DNA of 64,000 bases from an uncultured Photobacterium sp. Its GTDB lineage: Bacteria > Pseudomonadota > Gammaproteobacteria > Enterobacterales > Vibrionaceae. The notes beneath the pieces are model-generated. The model ran no database searches. It saw only the letters and a list, made by a program, of their open reading frames with translations, and had not been told where the DNA came from. Positions 1 to 11,348 of this stretch are shown one piece after another. The stretch covers positions 62,001-126,000 of the forward strand of contig NZ_CAMRAN010000005.1 of the NCBI RefSeq assembly GCF_947039875.1. Direction: 5' to 3'. The translations under genes were made by a program, and so were the position numbers. Every line of letters begins with the position of its first letter. Within the stretch, counting starts at the first letter, position 1.

Positions 1-479
1 ATTGCAATAACGCCCGCTTTGGTTGCAGCATAGTTGGTTTGACCAATATTTCCGTCCGTTCCCACGACAGATGACATGGTAATAATTGAACCACTACCGG
101 TATTCATCATTACAGGGGCAATCGCTTGGGTCATATTAAATACGCCTTTAAGATTAACATCCATAACCAGATCCCAATCAGATTCTGTCATTTTATCAAT
201 CAAATTATCACGCGTGATGCCAGCATTATTTACCAAGACATCAATATGCCCGTATTGCTCTGTGAGCTGCTTAACCGCTTCTACAACACCTTTGCGATCA
301 CAGACATTAAGCTCTAATGCTGTCACGTTTGGAAACTGTTGCTCTAGATCGGCCATCATTCCCATATTCATATCACACGCAATAACGCGAGTTGCATTTT
401 GACGCGCAAATGTTTCTACAATACAACGGCCAATTCCTTGCGCCCCACCAGTTACAAGACAAACCTTACCTGTTAGCAT
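1..479 (-). CDS. SDR-family oxidoreductase (FabG/PhaB-like), C-terminus beyond window edge
   Basis: Reverse-strand translation MLTGKVCLVTGGAQGIGRCIVETFARQ...VNNAGITRDNLIDKMTESDWDLVMDVNLKGVFNMTQA...; TGxxxGIG and NNAG motifs; open at position 1. Confidence 0.85.
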   Translation of the reverse strand, partial: MLTGKVCLVTGGAQGIGRCIVETFARQNATRVIACDMNMGMMADLEQQFPNVTALELNVCDRKGVVEAVKQLTEQYGHIDVLVNNAGITRDNLIDKMTESDWDLVMDVNLKGVFNMTQAIAPVMMNTGSGSIITMSSVVGTDGNIGQTNYAATKAGVIA

Positions 480-705
480 ATTTTTCCCCTTAATATTATC
501 GTCCTATAATCACATTAAAACTTAGCGCTCATATTTAGTTTAGATAACTCTCGTTTGAATATTCAGCCCAATATCACAACACACAATTGCAAAAATGAGA
601 TAGTGCCATCAAATTCAACCACAACGAAGTGCACTTTAACGCATGTAAAGTATACTCCGTTCATTATTAATGACTACAAATTAACCAATCGATGCAGAGA
701 AAATA

Positions 706-1626
706 ATGATGTTAGATAAAATTATTTTTTTTCTTCATGTTGTTCGATGTCAATCCGTAACAGAAGCTGCTAAACAGTATGGTATTTCAACATCTGCTGG
801 TAGCCGTTGGATCACTGAACTTGAAGAAATGATGGGCATAAGCTTGGTAAAACGAACAACACGCAAAATTTCGGTTACTCAAGCTGGGCAACATTTATTC
901 CAACGTTTTACACTAATTAATAATCAGATTACAGATGTACTTAATGAAATACAAAACCTTAGCCAAGAAGATAGTGGCACCATAAAAGTCGCTTGCACTC
1001 CACTGTTTGCCAAGCATTATTTAAGTGTCATTATTGGCGAATATGTCAGTGATAACCCCAACATTAATTTCGTAGTTATTGAAACGGCTTTTGAAGTTGA
1101 TAATGTACATGAAGTTGATTTTGCGATACGAGCGAATGCGACTTATCGTGGTTTTCAAGATAAAGACAGTTTATTGGTAAAACGAACACTATTCCGTGAG
1201 CCACTGAAAGCATGTTGCTCCCCTGCTTATATTGCGCGTTATGGGCAACCCGTTATCCCTCACGATTTAAAAAATCATTTATGTTTATTTGCGACCACGC
1301 TTGTTGGTGGAAACCGTTGGATTTTTGAGCAAGATGGGGAATATAACTCAGTACAGATTTCACGTACCGTCGAAGTTGATGACAGTGAAATTTTAAAAAA
1401 TATTGCACTTTCTGGCGGAGGGATTGCGTATTTACCTTACAGTTTGATTCACGAAGATTTACAACACAATAAATTAGTTTCAGTGCTTAATGATTATATT
1501 AGCAGTGAGTTTGAACTGAGCTTATATTACAAACCCAGAAAATACATGCCAGCTCGCTGTGTTAATTTTAAAGAATATCTATTGAAACGTGTTACGGATA
1601 TTAACCTTAGCCGCAATGTAAGTTGA
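706..1626 (+). CDS. LysR-family transcriptional regulator
   Basis: 306-aa ORF with N-terminal HTH (VTEAAKQYGISTSAGSRWITELEEMMGISLVKRTTRK) and LysR substrate-binding region; divergent from the SDR gene. Confidence 0.9.
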   Translation: MMLDKIIFFLHVVRCQSVTEAAKQYGISTSAGSRWITELEEMMGISLVKRTTRKISVTQAGQHLFQRFTLINNQITDVLNEIQNLSQEDSGTIKVACTPLFAKHYLSVIIGEYVSDNPNINFVVIETAFEVDNVHEVDFAIRANATYRGFQDKDSLLVKRTLFREPLKACCSPAYIARYGQPVIPHDLKNHLCLFATTLVGGNRWIFEQDGEYNSVQISRTVEVDDSEILKNIALSGGGIAYLPYSLIHEDLQHNKLVSVLNDYISSEFELSLYYKPRKYMPARCVNFKEYLLKRVTDINLSRNVS

Positions 1627-1643
1627 TCCCCTTAAAAAGACAT

Positions 1644-1673
1644 AAAAAAGCCAGACTCTCGTCTGGCTTTTTT
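1644..1673. terminator. Bidirectional intrinsic terminator between LysR gene and deaD
   Basis: aaaaaagCCAGACtctcGTCTGGcttttttatt hairpin with A- and T-runs. Confidence 0.8.
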
Positions 1674-1689
1674 ATTACGCTAGCGCAAA

Positions 1690-3633
1690 TTAAGCGTCAG
1701 TACGTGGCTTACGGTCGCCCGCTGGACGTGCTGTTGCTGCACCATCACGGTTGCCACGGTAGCCACCACGGCTGTCGTTGCCACGGTTGCGATCGAAACG
1801 ACGCTCGCCACCACGTTCGCCGCCACGGTTGCCATCACGACTACCACGATGACCAGTACGCTCACCGCTACGGTTTGCATCACGGTTGCCTGTACGTGGA
1901 CGATGTTCACGTAATACTTCACCTTCAACAACAACGGCTTTAACGTCATTCTGGCGAATACGTAGTTTCTTCAGTTGTGCTGCAACTTCTGCTGTCATCT
2001 TCTTAGGAAGTTGAACAAAAGTATGCGAAGGAGCAAGTTTAATCGCACCGATGAACTCTTTGCTTAAGCCAAGTTCGTTTGCGATTGCGCCAACGATATC
2101 TTTAACTTGAACACCTTGCTCACGGCCAACTTGTAATTGGTAAGTATCCCAATCAGCGCTGTTGAAAGTGCGACGTTCGCCACGATCAGGACGGTCACCA
2201 CGACGGTCGCCACGATCCGGACGATCACCACGACGGTCACTACCACGATCATCACGGTCACCACGACGCTCACGACGTTGTGATTCACGCTCGATAGCTG
2301 CGATCATTGGATCTGGACCTTTATAGAATAAAGGACGGCTACCTTGTTGGCGTTGAAGAAGCATTGCCGCTAGTGTAGCTGCATCAACATCAATTGACTC
2401 TTGTAATTTCTCTACTAGTTCAACGAATGCATCAACATTTGTTTGTTCTTTCTGTGCAGCTAGTTCTTCACCTAAACGGTTTAGACGAGATGCAGCTACT
2501 AGATCACGTAGAGGAAGTTGGATTTCTTCCATACGAGACTTAGTAACACGCTCGATAGTGCGTAGCATGCGGATTTGGTTAGTACGAACCAATAGGATCG
2601 CTTTACCTTCACGTCCAGCACGACCAGTACGACCGATACGGTGGATGTATGACTCAACATCAAATGGGATATCGTAGTTAAATACGTGTGTGATTCGTGC
2701 CACGTCAAGGCCACGAGCAACAACGTCAGTTGCAACTAAAATATCAATCACACCACGTTTGATATGGTCAACAGTACGCTCACGTAGCGACTGAGGAATA
2801 TCACCGTGAAGTGCCGCAGCTTTAAAGCCACGAGAAGATAGCCAATCGGCTAGACGCTCAGTATCTTGACGAGTACGAACGAATACGATTGATGCATCAG
2901 TATCTTCAGTTTCAAGAAGACGGCTCATTGCCTCGTCTTTCTCTACGCCTTTAACAACCCAAAATTGTTGAGATACTTGAGATACAGTACGGTTCTCACC
3001 TGCAACGTCAATGCGTGCTGGATCACGTAAGAAACGATCAACGATTTCTTTAACGATTGGAGGCATAGTTGCAGAGAAAAGTACACGTTGTGCAGTTTCT
3101 GGTGCTTGTTCCATGATCCAAGTAACGTCGTCAACGAAACCCATTTTTAGCATTTCATCAGCTTCATCAAGAACGAAAGTAGATACTTCGTCTAGGTGAA
3201 GTTGCTTACGTGAAATAAGGTCCTTAACACGACCAGGAGTACCAACAACAATGTGAGCACCATTTTTTAGTGCACGCATTTGATCAACGATTGAAGCACC
3301 GCCATAAATTTCAAGAACTTTAAGTCCTTTAATATTTTGACCAAGTACTTTAATTTCTGCAGCAACCTGAATTGCAAGCTCACGTGTTGGAGCCATAACA
3401 ATAGCTTGTGGCTTATGCTGAGAAAGATTAACTTTGTTCAATACAGGCAACGAGAACGCTGCTGTTTTACCAGTACCAGTCTGTGCTTTACCAAGCGCAT
3501 CCGTACCAGTTAAAAGTAGAGGTATTGACGCCGCCTGGATAGGTGTAGGCGAAACGAAACCCATAGAATCTAGTGCGGATAATAGTGTGTCGGCCAAATC
3601 TAGTTGGCGAAATTCTGTAACAGTTTCTTGCAT
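1690..3633 (-). CDS. deaD: DEAD-box ATP-dependent RNA helicase DeaD/CsdA
   Basis: AQTGTGKTAAF, DEADEM, SAT and HRIGRTGRAG motifs, plus C-terminal RGG/RGD-rich tail. Confidence 0.95.
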   Translation of the reverse strand: MQETVTEFRQLDLADTLLSALDSMGFVSPTPIQAASIPLLLTGTDALGKAQTGTGKTAAFSLPVLNKVNLSQHKPQAIVMAPTRELAIQVAAEIKVLGQNIKGLKVLEIYGGASIVDQMRALKNGAHIVVGTPGRVKDLISRKQLHLDEVSTFVLDEADEMLKMGFVDDVTWIMEQAPETAQRVLFSATMPPIVKEIVDRFLRDPARIDVAGENRTVSQVSQQFWVVKGVEKDEAMSRLLETEDTDASIVFVRTRQDTERLADWLSSRGFKAAALHGDIPQSLRERTVDHIKRGVIDILVATDVVARGLDVARITHVFNYDIPFDVESYIHRIGRTGRAGREGKAILLVRTNQIRMLRTIERVTKSRMEEIQLPLRDLVAASRLNRLGEELAAQKEQTNVDAFVELVEKLQESIDVDAATLAAMLLQRQQGSRPLFYKGPDPMIAAIERESQRRERRGDRDDRGSDRRGDRPDRGDRRGDRPDRGERRTFNSADWDTYQLQVGREQGVQVKDIVGAIANELGLSKEFIGAIKLAPSHTFVQLPKKMTAEVAAQLKKLRIRQNDVKAVVVEGEVLREHRPRTGNRDANRSGERTGHRGSRDGNRGGERGGERRFDRNRGNDSRGGYRGNRDGAATARPAGDRKPRTDA

Positions 3634-4377
3634 TGGGATCCCAATATATGATCAACTTAAAAACGGGGCCCCTTTGCTACAGAGGGTTCTGCAACAGCAA
3701 CCACTAGCACGGGCCTCGACTAATAGGGGGCGTATTGTGGGCTAATACTGGATAAAAAGCCAGAAAAAATTGAACAACGTCACAAAATAACTCACAAACA
3801 ACTATTTATTGAACAAATAGTACACCTGATAAACATTTACGAACTTTCCATCGATTATCAATTAACTATGTTGTTGAAAATGCGAACAATAGTTAACCCT
3901 ACCACCAGACTTAATCTATTAAACTTAATTTTGATATTAGATTAGGGTAATCTTTTATTAGCATTTTTATATTGCCGCTTTTTTTGTTCCTTCTTTAATA
4001 TAAGTGTTTTTTTTATTTTTTATCCTTAGTGATCACCCATAAACAAAGAAAATCATTAACTATTGTTTTACAAGGAATTTAAACGAAAAAACCAACATTG
4101 ACTTATGTAAAACTAGTGCTAGCAGAATGTAAAAAAGCCATATATACCGTTTTAAGGCTATTTCCTGTTTCTAGGTGATATTTTCTTTATTATTTATATT
4201 TATCATCATATGTTGTCATTACATATTTACTTTATGACACAAACTGCAAAATTTAAATCATAAGCTATTGATTGTAAGATGAATCATGAGACAATATGAA
4301 AATTAAAACAGTCAAATCTTGGTTTTATATGACCAAAAACGTATAGTGTCTATGTCGATAATCTGAGACCAGACATA

Positions 4378-6390
4378 ATGTTTCAAGATAACCCGCTGTT
4401 AGCACAGCTAAAAAAGCAAATCCAAGAAACACTTCCGAAGAAGGAAGGTTACATCAAAGCCACAGATCGTAGCTTTGGCTTTCTAGAAACTGATAACAAA
4501 GAAAGCATTTTTATTCCGCCGGTATATATGAAAAACGTTATGCACGGTGACCGTGTTATCGCCGTTCTCCGTACCGAAAAGGATCGCGAAGTTGCTGAAC
4601 CACAAGAACTTGTTGAACAAGCAATTACACGCTTTATTGGCCGCGTAAAACTGATTCGTAATCGCTTACATATTGTACCTGATCACCCACAATTAAAAGA
4701 AGCGATTCAGGCACGTGCAGCAAAAGGCCTTAACCCAGAAACACTACAAGAAGGTGATTGGGTTGTTGCAGAACTGACTCGCCACCCTCTTGCTGGTAAC
4801 AATCAACCGTTTTTCTGCGAAGTGAACCAAAAAATCACTGACAGCAATGACAAGATTGCACCATGGTGGGTTACGCTTGCTCGCCACCAACTACCTAATG
4901 CAGAGCCTGCACCACAAGATAGTTGGACCATGCTTGATGAAGGCATTGAACGCCAAGACTTAACTGATTTACCTTTCATTACTATTGATGGTGAATCAAC
5001 GAAAGACATGGATGATGCTTTATATACTGTCGCTAAAGATGACGGTAGCTATGAAATCACCATCGCAATTGCTGATCCAACATCTTACATTGCCGTTGGC
5101 GATAAGATGGATGATGAAGCACGTGAGCGTGGATTTACCATTTATCTTCCTGGTCGCAATATTCCAATGCTGCCACGCGAATTAAGTGATGAATTATGCT
5201 CACTTATCGAAAATGAAAAACGCCCAGTTTTATGCTGTCGTGTTTCTATCGATAATGCAGGTGTAATTCAAGACGATATTTCTTTCTTTGGCGCATGGAT
5301 CAAATCTCAAGGTCGTTTATCTTACAACAATGTATCTGATTTCCTTGAAAACGGCCATTGTGATAACTGGACACCAAGCCCTGTTATAGAACAACAAATC
5401 ATTGCCCTACAGGGTTTTGCAACGTTACGTTCTGATTGGCGCATGGCAAATGCCGTGGTATTCCCCGATCGCCCAGATTACCGCTTTGAGTTAAGTGAAG
5501 ATAACGATGTTGTTGCCATTCACACTGACTTACGCCGTATTGCGAACCGTATGATCGAAGAAGCAATGATCACCGCCAACATTTGTGCGGGTCGTGCTTT
5601 ACAAGAAAAATTCGCAACGGGTGTGTTTAACGTTCATAGCGGCTTTAATCAAGAAAAACTTGATACTGCAATGGAATTCATCACTAATGCAGAAGCCCCA
5701 TTTACTAAAGAAGAAATTGTTACTTTAGAAGGCTTTAGTGCATTACGTCGTTGGTTAAACACGCTAGATAGCACCTATCTTGATAACCGTTTACGTAAAT
5801 TCCAAGCTTACAGTGAAGTGGCTAATACACCTGCACCTCACTATGCAATGGGTCTGGATGTTTACGCTACATGGACATCACCTATTCGTAAATACGGCGA
5901 TATGATCAATCACCGTTTACTTAAAGCGTTAATCACAGGTAATGAGCCAACACAAAAGCCTGATGATAACGTGGGTGATGAGATTGCTAATCACCGTCGT
6001 CATCATCGCATGGCGGAACGTGACGTATCTGATTGGCTATACGTGCGTTTACTTAAAGATGCAGTAAAGAACGAAACGGTCTTTAAAGCTGAAATCTTTG
6101 ATATTAACCGTGCAGGTATGCGTGTACGCCTACTTGAGAATGGTGCCGCAGCCTTTATTCCTGGCTCGCTAATTGTTGATAACAAAGAGCGTATTGTATG
6201 TAGCGGTGAGCTTGGCATTATCAGCATTGATGGTGTTAAAGAATACCAACTCGGTGATACTTTTGAGGTGAAACTAGCGGAAGTTCGCGCAGCAACACGT
6301 CAATTAGTAGCAAAACCGATACAACAGTACCCAGCACCAGAAGTAACACCAGTGCCGGAACAAGCGGCAGACGCACCACAAAAAGCATAA
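4378..6390 (+). CDS. rnb: Exoribonuclease II
   Basis: 670-aa RNB-domain protein ([31 protein letters not shown]), C-terminal S1-like region. Confidence 0.93.
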   Translation: MFQDNPLLAQLKKQIQETLPKKEGYIKATDRSFGFLETDNKESIFIPPVYMKNVMHGDRVIAVLRTEKDREVAEPQELVEQAITRFIGRVKLIRNRLHIVPDHPQLKEAIQARAAKGLNPETLQEGDWVVAELTRHPLAGNNQPFFCEVNQKITDSNDKIAPWWVTLARHQLPNAEPAPQDSWTMLDEGIERQDLTDLPFITIDGESTKDMDDALYTVAKDDGSYEITIAIADPTSYIAVGDKMDDEARERGFTIYLPGRNIPMLPRELSDELCSLIENEKRPVLCCRVSIDNAGVIQDDISFFGAWIKSQGRLSYNNVSDFLENGHCDNWTPSPVIEQQIIALQGFATLRSDWRMANAVVFPDRPDYRFELSEDNDVVAIHTDLRRIANRMIEEAMITANICAGRALQEKFATGVFNVHSGFNQEKLDTAMEFITNAEAPFTKEEIVTLEGFSALRRWLNTLDSTYLDNRLRKFQAYSEVANTPAPHYAMGLDVYATWTSPIRKYGDMINHRLLKALITGNEPTQKPDDNVGDEIANHRRHHRMAERDVSDWLYVRLLKDAVKNETVFKAEIFDINRAGMRVRLLENGAAAFIPGSLIVDNKERIVCSGELGIISIDGVKEYQLGDTFEVKLAEVRAATRQLVAKPIQQYPAPEVTPVPEQAADAPQKA

Positions 6391-6417
6391 CGATGTAAAT
6401 CGGCTTACAACAAAACA

Positions 6418-6444
6418 AAAGGCCAGTGAATGCTGGCCTTTTTT
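6418..6444 (+). terminator. Intrinsic terminator after rnb
   Basis: aaGGCCAGtgaatgCTGGCCtttttt. Confidence 0.8.
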
Positions 6445-6497
6445 GCAGCTTACACACTATTATTCCAATATAAATAATTCATAGAAGTCAGCTCTCA

Positions 6498-7094
6498 ATG
6501 TCAAATCATACTCCAGCAAGCGATAACAACAAAAACAACGCGCCAGAACAATGCCAACTTATCGAGCAGCAAGTAAAACAATGGCTTGAAGATGTCGTCA
6601 TCGGCCTTAATTTATGCCCTTTTGCCACAAAGCCTAATCGCAATAAACAAATTAAGATATTTGTGAGTGAAGACGATAACGAAAATGATCTGCTTGAAAC
6701 GATTTATATGCAGTTCAAAGAGTTAGACGAGACACCACCCGAAACGCTAGAAACGATCTTAGTCGTTGCGCCCTACTTATTTGAAGAATTTGATGACTAC
6801 AATCAATTTCTTGATCTTGTTGAAGGCTTAGTGGTTCAATTAGGAAAAAGCGGCACCTATCAAATTGCCAGTTTCCACCCTGATTACTGTTTCTACGGCG
6901 CGGAGCCTGATGATGCAGAAAACCTCACCAACCGTTCACCGTATCCTATTTTTCATCTTATTCGTGAAGAAAGTATGGCAAAAGTGATCAAACACTACCC
7001 TAATCCGGAAGCGATTCCTGATCGTAATATCGAGTGTGTTGAAAATTTAACGCCAGAACAAATGCGTCAATTATTTCCTTATCTAATCAAATAA
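6498..7094 (+). CDS. DUF1415-like family protein
   Basis: 198-aa ORF; WLEDVVIGLNLCPFA...FHPDYCFYGAEPDDAENLTNRSPYPIFHLIRE is typical of this family. Confidence 0.8.
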   Translation: MSNHTPASDNNKNNAPEQCQLIEQQVKQWLEDVVIGLNLCPFATKPNRNKQIKIFVSEDDNENDLLETIYMQFKELDETPPETLETILVVAPYLFEEFDDYNQFLDLVEGLVVQLGKSGTYQIASFHPDYCFYGAEPDDAENLTNRSPYPIFHLIREESMAKVIKHYPNPEAIPDRNIECVENLTPEQMRQLFPYLIK

Positions 7095-7141
7095 TAGGTC
7101 GCTTTTTCTTAACGTTATAGCCTTGAACATCGAAGTCATAA

Positions 7142-7176
7142 AATAGCGACAATATCCAATTATTGTCGCTATTTAT
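7142..7176 (+). terminator. Terminator-like hairpin
   Basis: AATAGCGACAATatccaATTGTCGCTATTtatttg. Confidence 0.55.
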
Positions 7177-7226
7177 TTGTTATCTTAATAGCCCATTACA
7201 TCTTTCTGCTTAGGGCTCATTGTTAA

Positions 7227-8486
7227 ATGCTGTCATTGTTTCGTCTATACTCACCAAATACACGCTTTATACTGCCCTTACTTATCACTGCGCTCATGGT
7301 TATTTGTTACCCTTTATTGACCCCTTTTGTTGTGAGCTACTCACAACTGTGGGTTAATCTTCCTTTTATACTACTGGGTACGGTTATTATTCTCAGTAAC
7401 AAACAGCCTCAAGCGCAAAGTGGATTTATTGCTATCGTTATGTTAGTTGCTTACAGCGTTATTCTATATTGGCTACAAACGTCATTAGCAAATACCGATA
7501 CTAAGTTAATTTTTTGTTTGTTAGCAACATTATTACCTATTAATCTTTTATTGCTGCGCTTTATTGCCCTACCTAAATTACTGTCTTGGGGTACTGCTGC
7601 ATTATTGCTACTGGTAATTATTCAATGCAGTATTGGTGCAACTATCAGCTATTTTTATCATACTGGGTTTGAAAACTGGCAGCAGATCCACCTTTTTACC
7701 TATCACAATATTTCATCACTGCCGTTAATTTTAATTCTTTTTAACCTTGCTGCGTGTTGTAGCACAGGAGCATTAGCCGTTAAATATCATCGGCGCATTG
7801 ATCGTCATATTTTTGTATGCAGCTTATTAGCGACCACTACTTTTATTTTTTTCCATTATCCGTTTATATCAAGCAGTGCTTTTATTCTATGCGCTGCCTT
7901 TCTCTTAATTGATCTTGGCTATAGTCACTACCAACAAAGTCTTCGCGATCCACTCACTCAATTAGCAGATCATCGCGCCCTTGCACAAGCGCTCCCCCAG
8001 CTACACCATGATTGTACGATTGCAGTATTAGATATTGATAACCCAACCGCCATCATTGATAAACATCAACCACAAGCGATTAGCGATATACAAGCTTCTA
8101 TTGCCGCCATCTTAACGGAGAAAACTCAACTATCGCCACATCTCTATTTTGTCGCGCAGCAGTTTATTGTGATTTTTGAGCATAAAAAAATAACCGACTG
8201 TCAAGCCATAATAGAACAACTGCAACATGCTATTGGCTCAGAAAAGCACACGATAGAACCCATAATAATCGAACCTCAGCCACAACAAACAGCAACAAAA
8301 GTTAAGAAACCACGAAAAAAAGCCATCAAAGTCAGTGTTAGCGCAGGGATGTGTAGTGCGAATACCAAACAAACAGCCGTAGCAGTATTGCAACAAGCCA
8401 TTGAAGTATTACGCATAGCACGACAGAAGAATAAGAAAAAACAGCAAATCTACATCGCAGAAAATAACGATGACACATTGTGTTAA
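7227..8486 (+). CDS. Membrane protein with degenerate GGDEF-like domain
   Basis: Multiple N-terminal TM segments; DPLTQLADHRALAQAL...AVLDIDN resembles the start of a GGDEF domain, but the signature site reads VAQQF. Confidence 0.65.
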   Translation: MLSLFRLYSPNTRFILPLLITALMVICYPLLTPFVVSYSQLWVNLPFILLGTVIILSNKQPQAQSGFIAIVMLVAYSVILYWLQTSLANTDTKLIFCLLATLLPINLLLLRFIALPKLLSWGTAALLLLVIIQCSIGATISYFYHTGFENWQQIHLFTYHNISSLPLILILFNLAACCSTGALAVKYHRRIDRHIFVCSLLATTTFIFFHYPFISSSAFILCAAFLLIDLGYSHYQQSLRDPLTQLADHRALAQALPQLHHDCTIAVLDIDNPTAIIDKHQPQAISDIQASIAAILTEKTQLSPHLYFVAQQFIVIFEHKKITDCQAIIEQLQHAIGSEKHTIEPIIIEPQPQQTATKVKKPRKKAIKVSVSAGMCSANTKQTAVAVLQQAIEVLRIARQKNKKKQQIYIAENNDDTLC

Positions 8487-8850
8487 CGATAAAGACTGCG
8501 TAATAAAAAGCCCGAGAGAAATCGGGCTTACTAAGAATTTACGCTTATTTGCGTAAAATTAGTTAAGAGGAAAACGCAAGAATAGAAGTAATGTTAGCGT
8601 TTTCAGCGGCCATACTTATGCTAACAACTACACTCAGCGTTATTTATAGCACAGTATTTACACATAAGCGCATCATTTAACTAACAAAACAATGCGCAGC
8701 TATAAATCTAAACAAAATAAACGAAAATATAAATCCTCGCATAAAAACGACACTACAAATATCCATTCATTTAGATCCATTCATTGTTTTACATTTTGGT
8801 ATAAAATAATAAGAAGTAGTGTTGAATCGTCATTCAGTGGGAGGATTAAA

Positions 8851-9033
8851 ATGAATAACCAAGATAGAATTGAAGATATGGAGCAAAAAATATTTATTGC
8901 CTACCAAGAAGGTTATTTTGAGCAAGCCAAAGCTCTTGAAAAGACACTCAAGCGTATTCGAGGTCACCATAATTTATACGATGAAAACGAGCCATACTCC
9001 CTAGAGGGTCGAATATTTAACGATGATGAATAG
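8851..9033 (+). CDS. Small conserved-looking protein of unknown function
   Basis: ATG preceded by gtgggagga SD; MNNQDRIEDMEQKIFIAYQEGYFEQAKALEKTLKRIRGHHNLYDENEPYSLEGRIFNDDE. Start moved in from ORF start 8692. Confidence 0.6.
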   Translation: MNNQDRIEDMEQKIFIAYQEGYFEQAKALEKTLKRIRGHHNLYDENEPYSLEGRIFNDDE

Positions 9034-9038
9034 CATAC

Positions 9039-9078
9039 CAATGGATAAGTAAGGATCATCGCCATTACTTATCCATTG
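9039..9078. terminator. Perfect 14-bp inverted repeat hairpin (terminator-like, no T-run)
   Basis: CAATGGATAAGTAA-ggatcatcgcca-TTACTTATCCATTG. Confidence 0.45.
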
Positions 9079-9165
9079 CATACTTTATGACGCATAAAAA
9101 GCTCACATTACTCTGGTACTATAGTCGCAAGTCATCAATATCCCGCACACAAAAATACATGATTA

Positions 9166-9465
9166 CTATAGTGTTTCTTCTCCATGTACCTTCTCATGCA
9201 AAATCACACCAGTATATAAATCCATCTCTAATTCAACCGATTCACCTATTTTGTTACGCGCTTTTACTGCAATTTCATTATGCTTTCGTTCGATTTTTAT
9301 CATTCTAAAATCATAATAACCGTCAGATTCAAGTTGCTTCATGGCACTCGGCACACTTAGCATATTAACCGCGCTGGTATCTACAGGATCAGCATGAGTA
9401 ATATAACTTTGTAACAAGCAACACATACTACTACTAATAAATAACACCTTAACACTTTTGATCAC
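9166..9465 (-). CDS. Small exported protein, PepSY-like
   Basis: Signal-like N-terminus; AMKQLESDGYYDFRMIKIERKHNEIAVKARNKIGESVELEMDLYTGVIL resembles PepSY. Confidence 0.55.
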   Translation of the reverse strand: MIKSVKVLFISSSMCCLLQSYITHADPVDTSAVNMLSVPSAMKQLESDGYYDFRMIKIERKHNEIAVKARNKIGESVELEMDLYTGVILHEKVHGEETL

Positions 9466-9776
9466 TTGTCCCCCTTAATAGCACTCTTGCTAAAGTTAGC
9501 ATTGATTATATCAACATTACCCTTCTTATATTGAAGCAAAATTTGCACCAATAATTCTAAATAGCTTATCTTTAATTGTTATACGCCACAGTGAAATACT
9601 ATAAAAAGTAGCTAATAATAAAAACAATAGTAGTGTATTTGCAAACTATGATATTAATAAAAAGCCACCCGAACAGAGGTCTATAATAACTTATCTGCTC
9701 ATGGTAATAAGTAACGTTAGTGTCAGATTTACATATATTACCATTATGGAGCATCACCAATTTAAAGGATAACATT

Positions 9777-11162
9777 ATGTCAGGATCACATCGTATCGAA
9801 ACTGATAGTATGGGTGACGTTGAAGTCCCACAAGGCGCGTTGTACCAAGCTCAAACACAGCGGGCTATCAATAATTTCTCTATCAGCGATTTAACCATGC
9901 CAGATGTCTTTATTCAGGCACTCTCCTATGTTAAACAGGCAGCAGCGCGTACCAACCTTGAACTCCAATTGATTGATGATAAAGTAGCACATGCCATTAT
10001 TGACAGTTGCCAGCTGATTATTGACGGGGCATACTCGGATCAATTCCCGATTGATGTATTTCAAACTGGATCGGGTACCAGCTCTAATATGAATGTCAAC
10101 GAGGTTATTGCAACGCTAGCCTCACAACAATTAGGCACAACAGTCAGCCCTAATGATGATGTTAACCGTGGTCAAAGCAGTAACGATGCCATTCCAACAG
10201 CAATTCAAGTCAGTGCCGCAGTCACCTGCCACCAGCAACTATTACCCGCATTAAAGCATTTAGAACAAGCCTTAGAGCAAAAAAGCCAACACGTTGGTGA
10301 GTATGTAAAAACAGGTCGCACCCATTTAATGGATGCCATGCCGATGACACTAGGACAAGAATTAGGTGGATGGCAAAGCCAAATTGAGCATGCACGCAAT
10401 GGTATTGAGCAAACATTAGACAATGTATCTGCACTTGCGCAAGGCGGTACAGCTGTTGGAACGGGCATCAATACCCACCCTCATTTTGCTGCTATATTTA
10501 CGAAAAATATCGCAATTGCAACCGCCGTCCCTTTTTCGACCAGTAGTAATTTCTTTTATAGCATGAGTAGTCAAGATGCAGTGGTCGCTTTATCGGGCCA
10601 ACTGAAAACCCTTGCCGTCGCTATTATGAAAATATCCAATGATCTACGGTGGATGAATTCAGGCCCTCTTGCAGGTCTAGGTGAAATTGAATTAAAGCCG
10701 TTACAACCTGGCTCATCGATTATGCCGGGCAAAGTAAACCCAGTTATCCCTGAAGCTGCGGCAATGGTGGCTGCACAAGTGATTGGTAATGACGCAACAA
10801 TCACCGTCGCAGGTCAATCAGGCAACTTTCAACTCAATGTGATGCTGCCTGTTATTGCCTATAATTTACTGCAAAGCATTAGTTTATTATCTACAGCAGC
10901 AGTTCAATTAGCAGATAAAGCAATAATGACCTTCACCGTCCGTGATGAGCACCTTAAGCAAGCACTGAGCAAAAACCCAATTCTTATTACTGCGTTAAAC
11001 CCTGTGATTGGTTATTTAAAAGCAGCAGAAATTGCTAAAAAAGCCTATAAAGAACAACTTCCTATTATTGATATTGCAGAACAAGAAACAAATTTAAGCC
11101 GTGCTGAACTTGAATCGTTACTCGATCCTAAAAAACTCACTCAAGGCGGAATTGCGAACTAA
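9777..11162 (+). CDS. fumC: Class II fumarate hydratase
   Basis: GSGTSSNMNVNEVIA, GRTHLMDAMPMTLGQE and GSSIMPGKVNPVIPE motifs; ATG 9777 has an AAAGGA SD (track starts at GTG 9720). Confidence 0.93.
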   Translation: MSGSHRIETDSMGDVEVPQGALYQAQTQRAINNFSISDLTMPDVFIQALSYVKQAAARTNLELQLIDDKVAHAIIDSCQLIIDGAYSDQFPIDVFQTGSGTSSNMNVNEVIATLASQQLGTTVSPNDDVNRGQSSNDAIPTAIQVSAAVTCHQQLLPALKHLEQALEQKSQHVGEYVKTGRTHLMDAMPMTLGQELGGWQSQIEHARNGIEQTLDNVSALAQGGTAVGTGINTHPHFAAIFTKNIAIATAVPFSTSSNFFYSMSSQDAVVALSGQLKTLAVAIMKISNDLRWMNSGPLAGLGEIELKPLQPGSSIMPGKVNPVIPEAAAMVAAQVIGNDATITVAGQSGNFQLNVMLPVIAYNLLQSISLLSTAAVQLADKAIMTFTVRDEHLKQALSKNPILITALNPVIGYLKAAEIAKKAYKEQLPIIDIAEQETNLSRAELESLLDPKKLTQGGIAN

Positions 11163-11348
11163 CCATCATCGAAGCCCTAATATAAAACACTGCTCGATTT
11201 GAAACTTTCGCATAATGCGTGTTAGCATTAAGTAATTAATCACTACAGTTACTTGTCCATATGTAAAACTGGATGTAACGTATAATATAAATAGACGCCA
11301 GTTCACCACCTTGTGCTGGGTATCTCTTACAAGTAAAGAGTATTATTA

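Noticed and set aside
1623-1949. ORFs 1623-1943 (+) and 1680-1949 (-) with His/Val-rich translations
   Set aside because: Alternate-frame or antisense shadows of the deaD C-terminal repeat region; low-complexity composition
2180-2290. Short regular repeats (CACGACGGTCGCCACGATCCGGACGATCACCACGACGG) that could be mistaken for a CRISPR array
   Set aside because: They are codon repeats of the RGD/RGG-rich tail of deaD; spacing is irregular and the reading frame is intact
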